Part shown: positions 63,601 to 64,000 of the stretch, in pieces
Numbering within the stretch: the first letter of the stretch is position 1
Layout of the letters: each line of letters opens with the position of its first letter
Assembly (NCBI GenBank): GCA_013398275.1
Contig: VZSE01013368.1
Span: 758,236-822,235 of the forward strand
Origin: Promerops cafer
Taxonomy: Eukaryota > Chordata > Aves > Passeriformes > Nectariniidae
Direction: 5' to 3'
DNA: 64,000 nucleotides
Made by a program: the position numbers and the translations under genes
The notes under the pieces: generated by a model
What the model saw: the letters and a program-made list of their open reading frames with translations, nothing else
Databases searched by the model: none
What the model was told of the DNA's origin: nothing

Positions 63601-64000
63601 TCTCATTTTCTCAGTAATGGAACTGAACTTTGTCACCATAAAAATCTCTCTGGAGCTTACAGTTTGTCTGCTTAATGGAATATTCCTTGTAGTAAGTTTG
63701 TGTCCAAGATGATTATTAAGAGGAAGTGTTTTATAAAAATGTTGAAGGCTTCCTGCCCACTGTATTTAATCTTGAATTAAAAAAAATCTCCTCATTTAAA
63801 ACTGATAGATGCTTTAGAATATTTTGGGTTATACTTTTTTTACCTCTCCTACCCATTTATATCTGTGAAGCAAGTACAGAAAAGCTGTGGGACTTCTTAC
63901 AAGTTGTTTCATGATGTGCACAGGAGAAAGCAGAGATGTGTCACTCAGATTATGCTGTCCATACCAGGGCAGCAGTTACTGCTGGTACATTTTCTCATCA

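Larger units (their letters stand above)
44974..64000. other. intergenic sequence, no supported gene
   Basis: About 19 kb of AT-rich DNA to the window end. GC-richer patches occur near 48270-48500, 51780-51910, 55420-55700 and 61600-61870; their short open frames on both strands reflect composition. Simple repeats include A15 (48133-48147), T22 (60626-60647) and (AAATG)3 (58607-58622). An 11-bp inverted repeat is at 59839-59865. No exon with a recognisable protein family, and no tRNA or rRNA, was seen. In other vertebrates GABRG2 borders a long gene desert, which fits. Confidence 0.7.

Overview
The window is vertebrate chromosomal DNA, AT-rich with large introns and very few recognisable interspersed repeats. 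It holds most of one gene on the + strand: GABRG2, the gamma-2 subunit of the GABA-A receptor. Nine coding exons (exons 2-10 in the mammalian numbering) can be placed to the base. All have GT-AG borders and compatible phases. Together they encode residues 37-475 of a 475-residue precursor (gamma-2L form). Only exon 1, with the start codon and signal peptide, lies upstream of the window. The organism is most likely a bird: there are no Alu, B1 or L1-like mammalian repeats, interspersed repeats are scarce, the protein shows several differences from the mammalian one, and the only clear mobile element looks like an avian endogenous-retrovirus LTR. A songbird is possible but is a guess.

Layout. 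1-973 is the end of intron 1. Exons 2-6 (974-6751) code the extracellular ligand-binding domain, including the benzodiazepine-site residues and the Cys-loop. Intron 6 (6752-32696) is a 25.9 kb block with no supported gene. Exons 7 and 8 (32697-34553) code the end of the extracellular domain, TM1-TM3 and the start of the cytoplasmic loop. A 24-nt micro-exon (36304-36327) codes the eight residues, with a PKC-type serine, that separate gamma-2L from gamma-2S. Exon 10 (37779-38054) codes the rest of the loop, TM4 and the stop. A 3'UTR of about 1.75 kb runs to a distal poly(A) signal near 39780.

The most informative non-coding signals surround the micro-exon. Upstream are PTB-type pyrimidine tracts, 30 nt downstream is an RBFOX hexamer, and 76-143 nt before exon 10 is a YCAY/UCAU cluster where a Nova-dependent enhancer would be expected. 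Together they look like a complete, conserved neuronal splicing switch. The 3'UTR adds three Pumilio-type elements, several poly(A) signals, a hairpin and a short tandem duplication.

From about 39.8 kb to the end (24 kb) the DNA appears intergenic. It contains one CpG-rich, probably young, LTR-like insertion on the - strand (about 44.1-45.0 kb), a perfect 33-bp tandem duplication (40.3 kb) and simple repeats, but no supported gene. I found no RNA gene, CRISPR array or new biological system.
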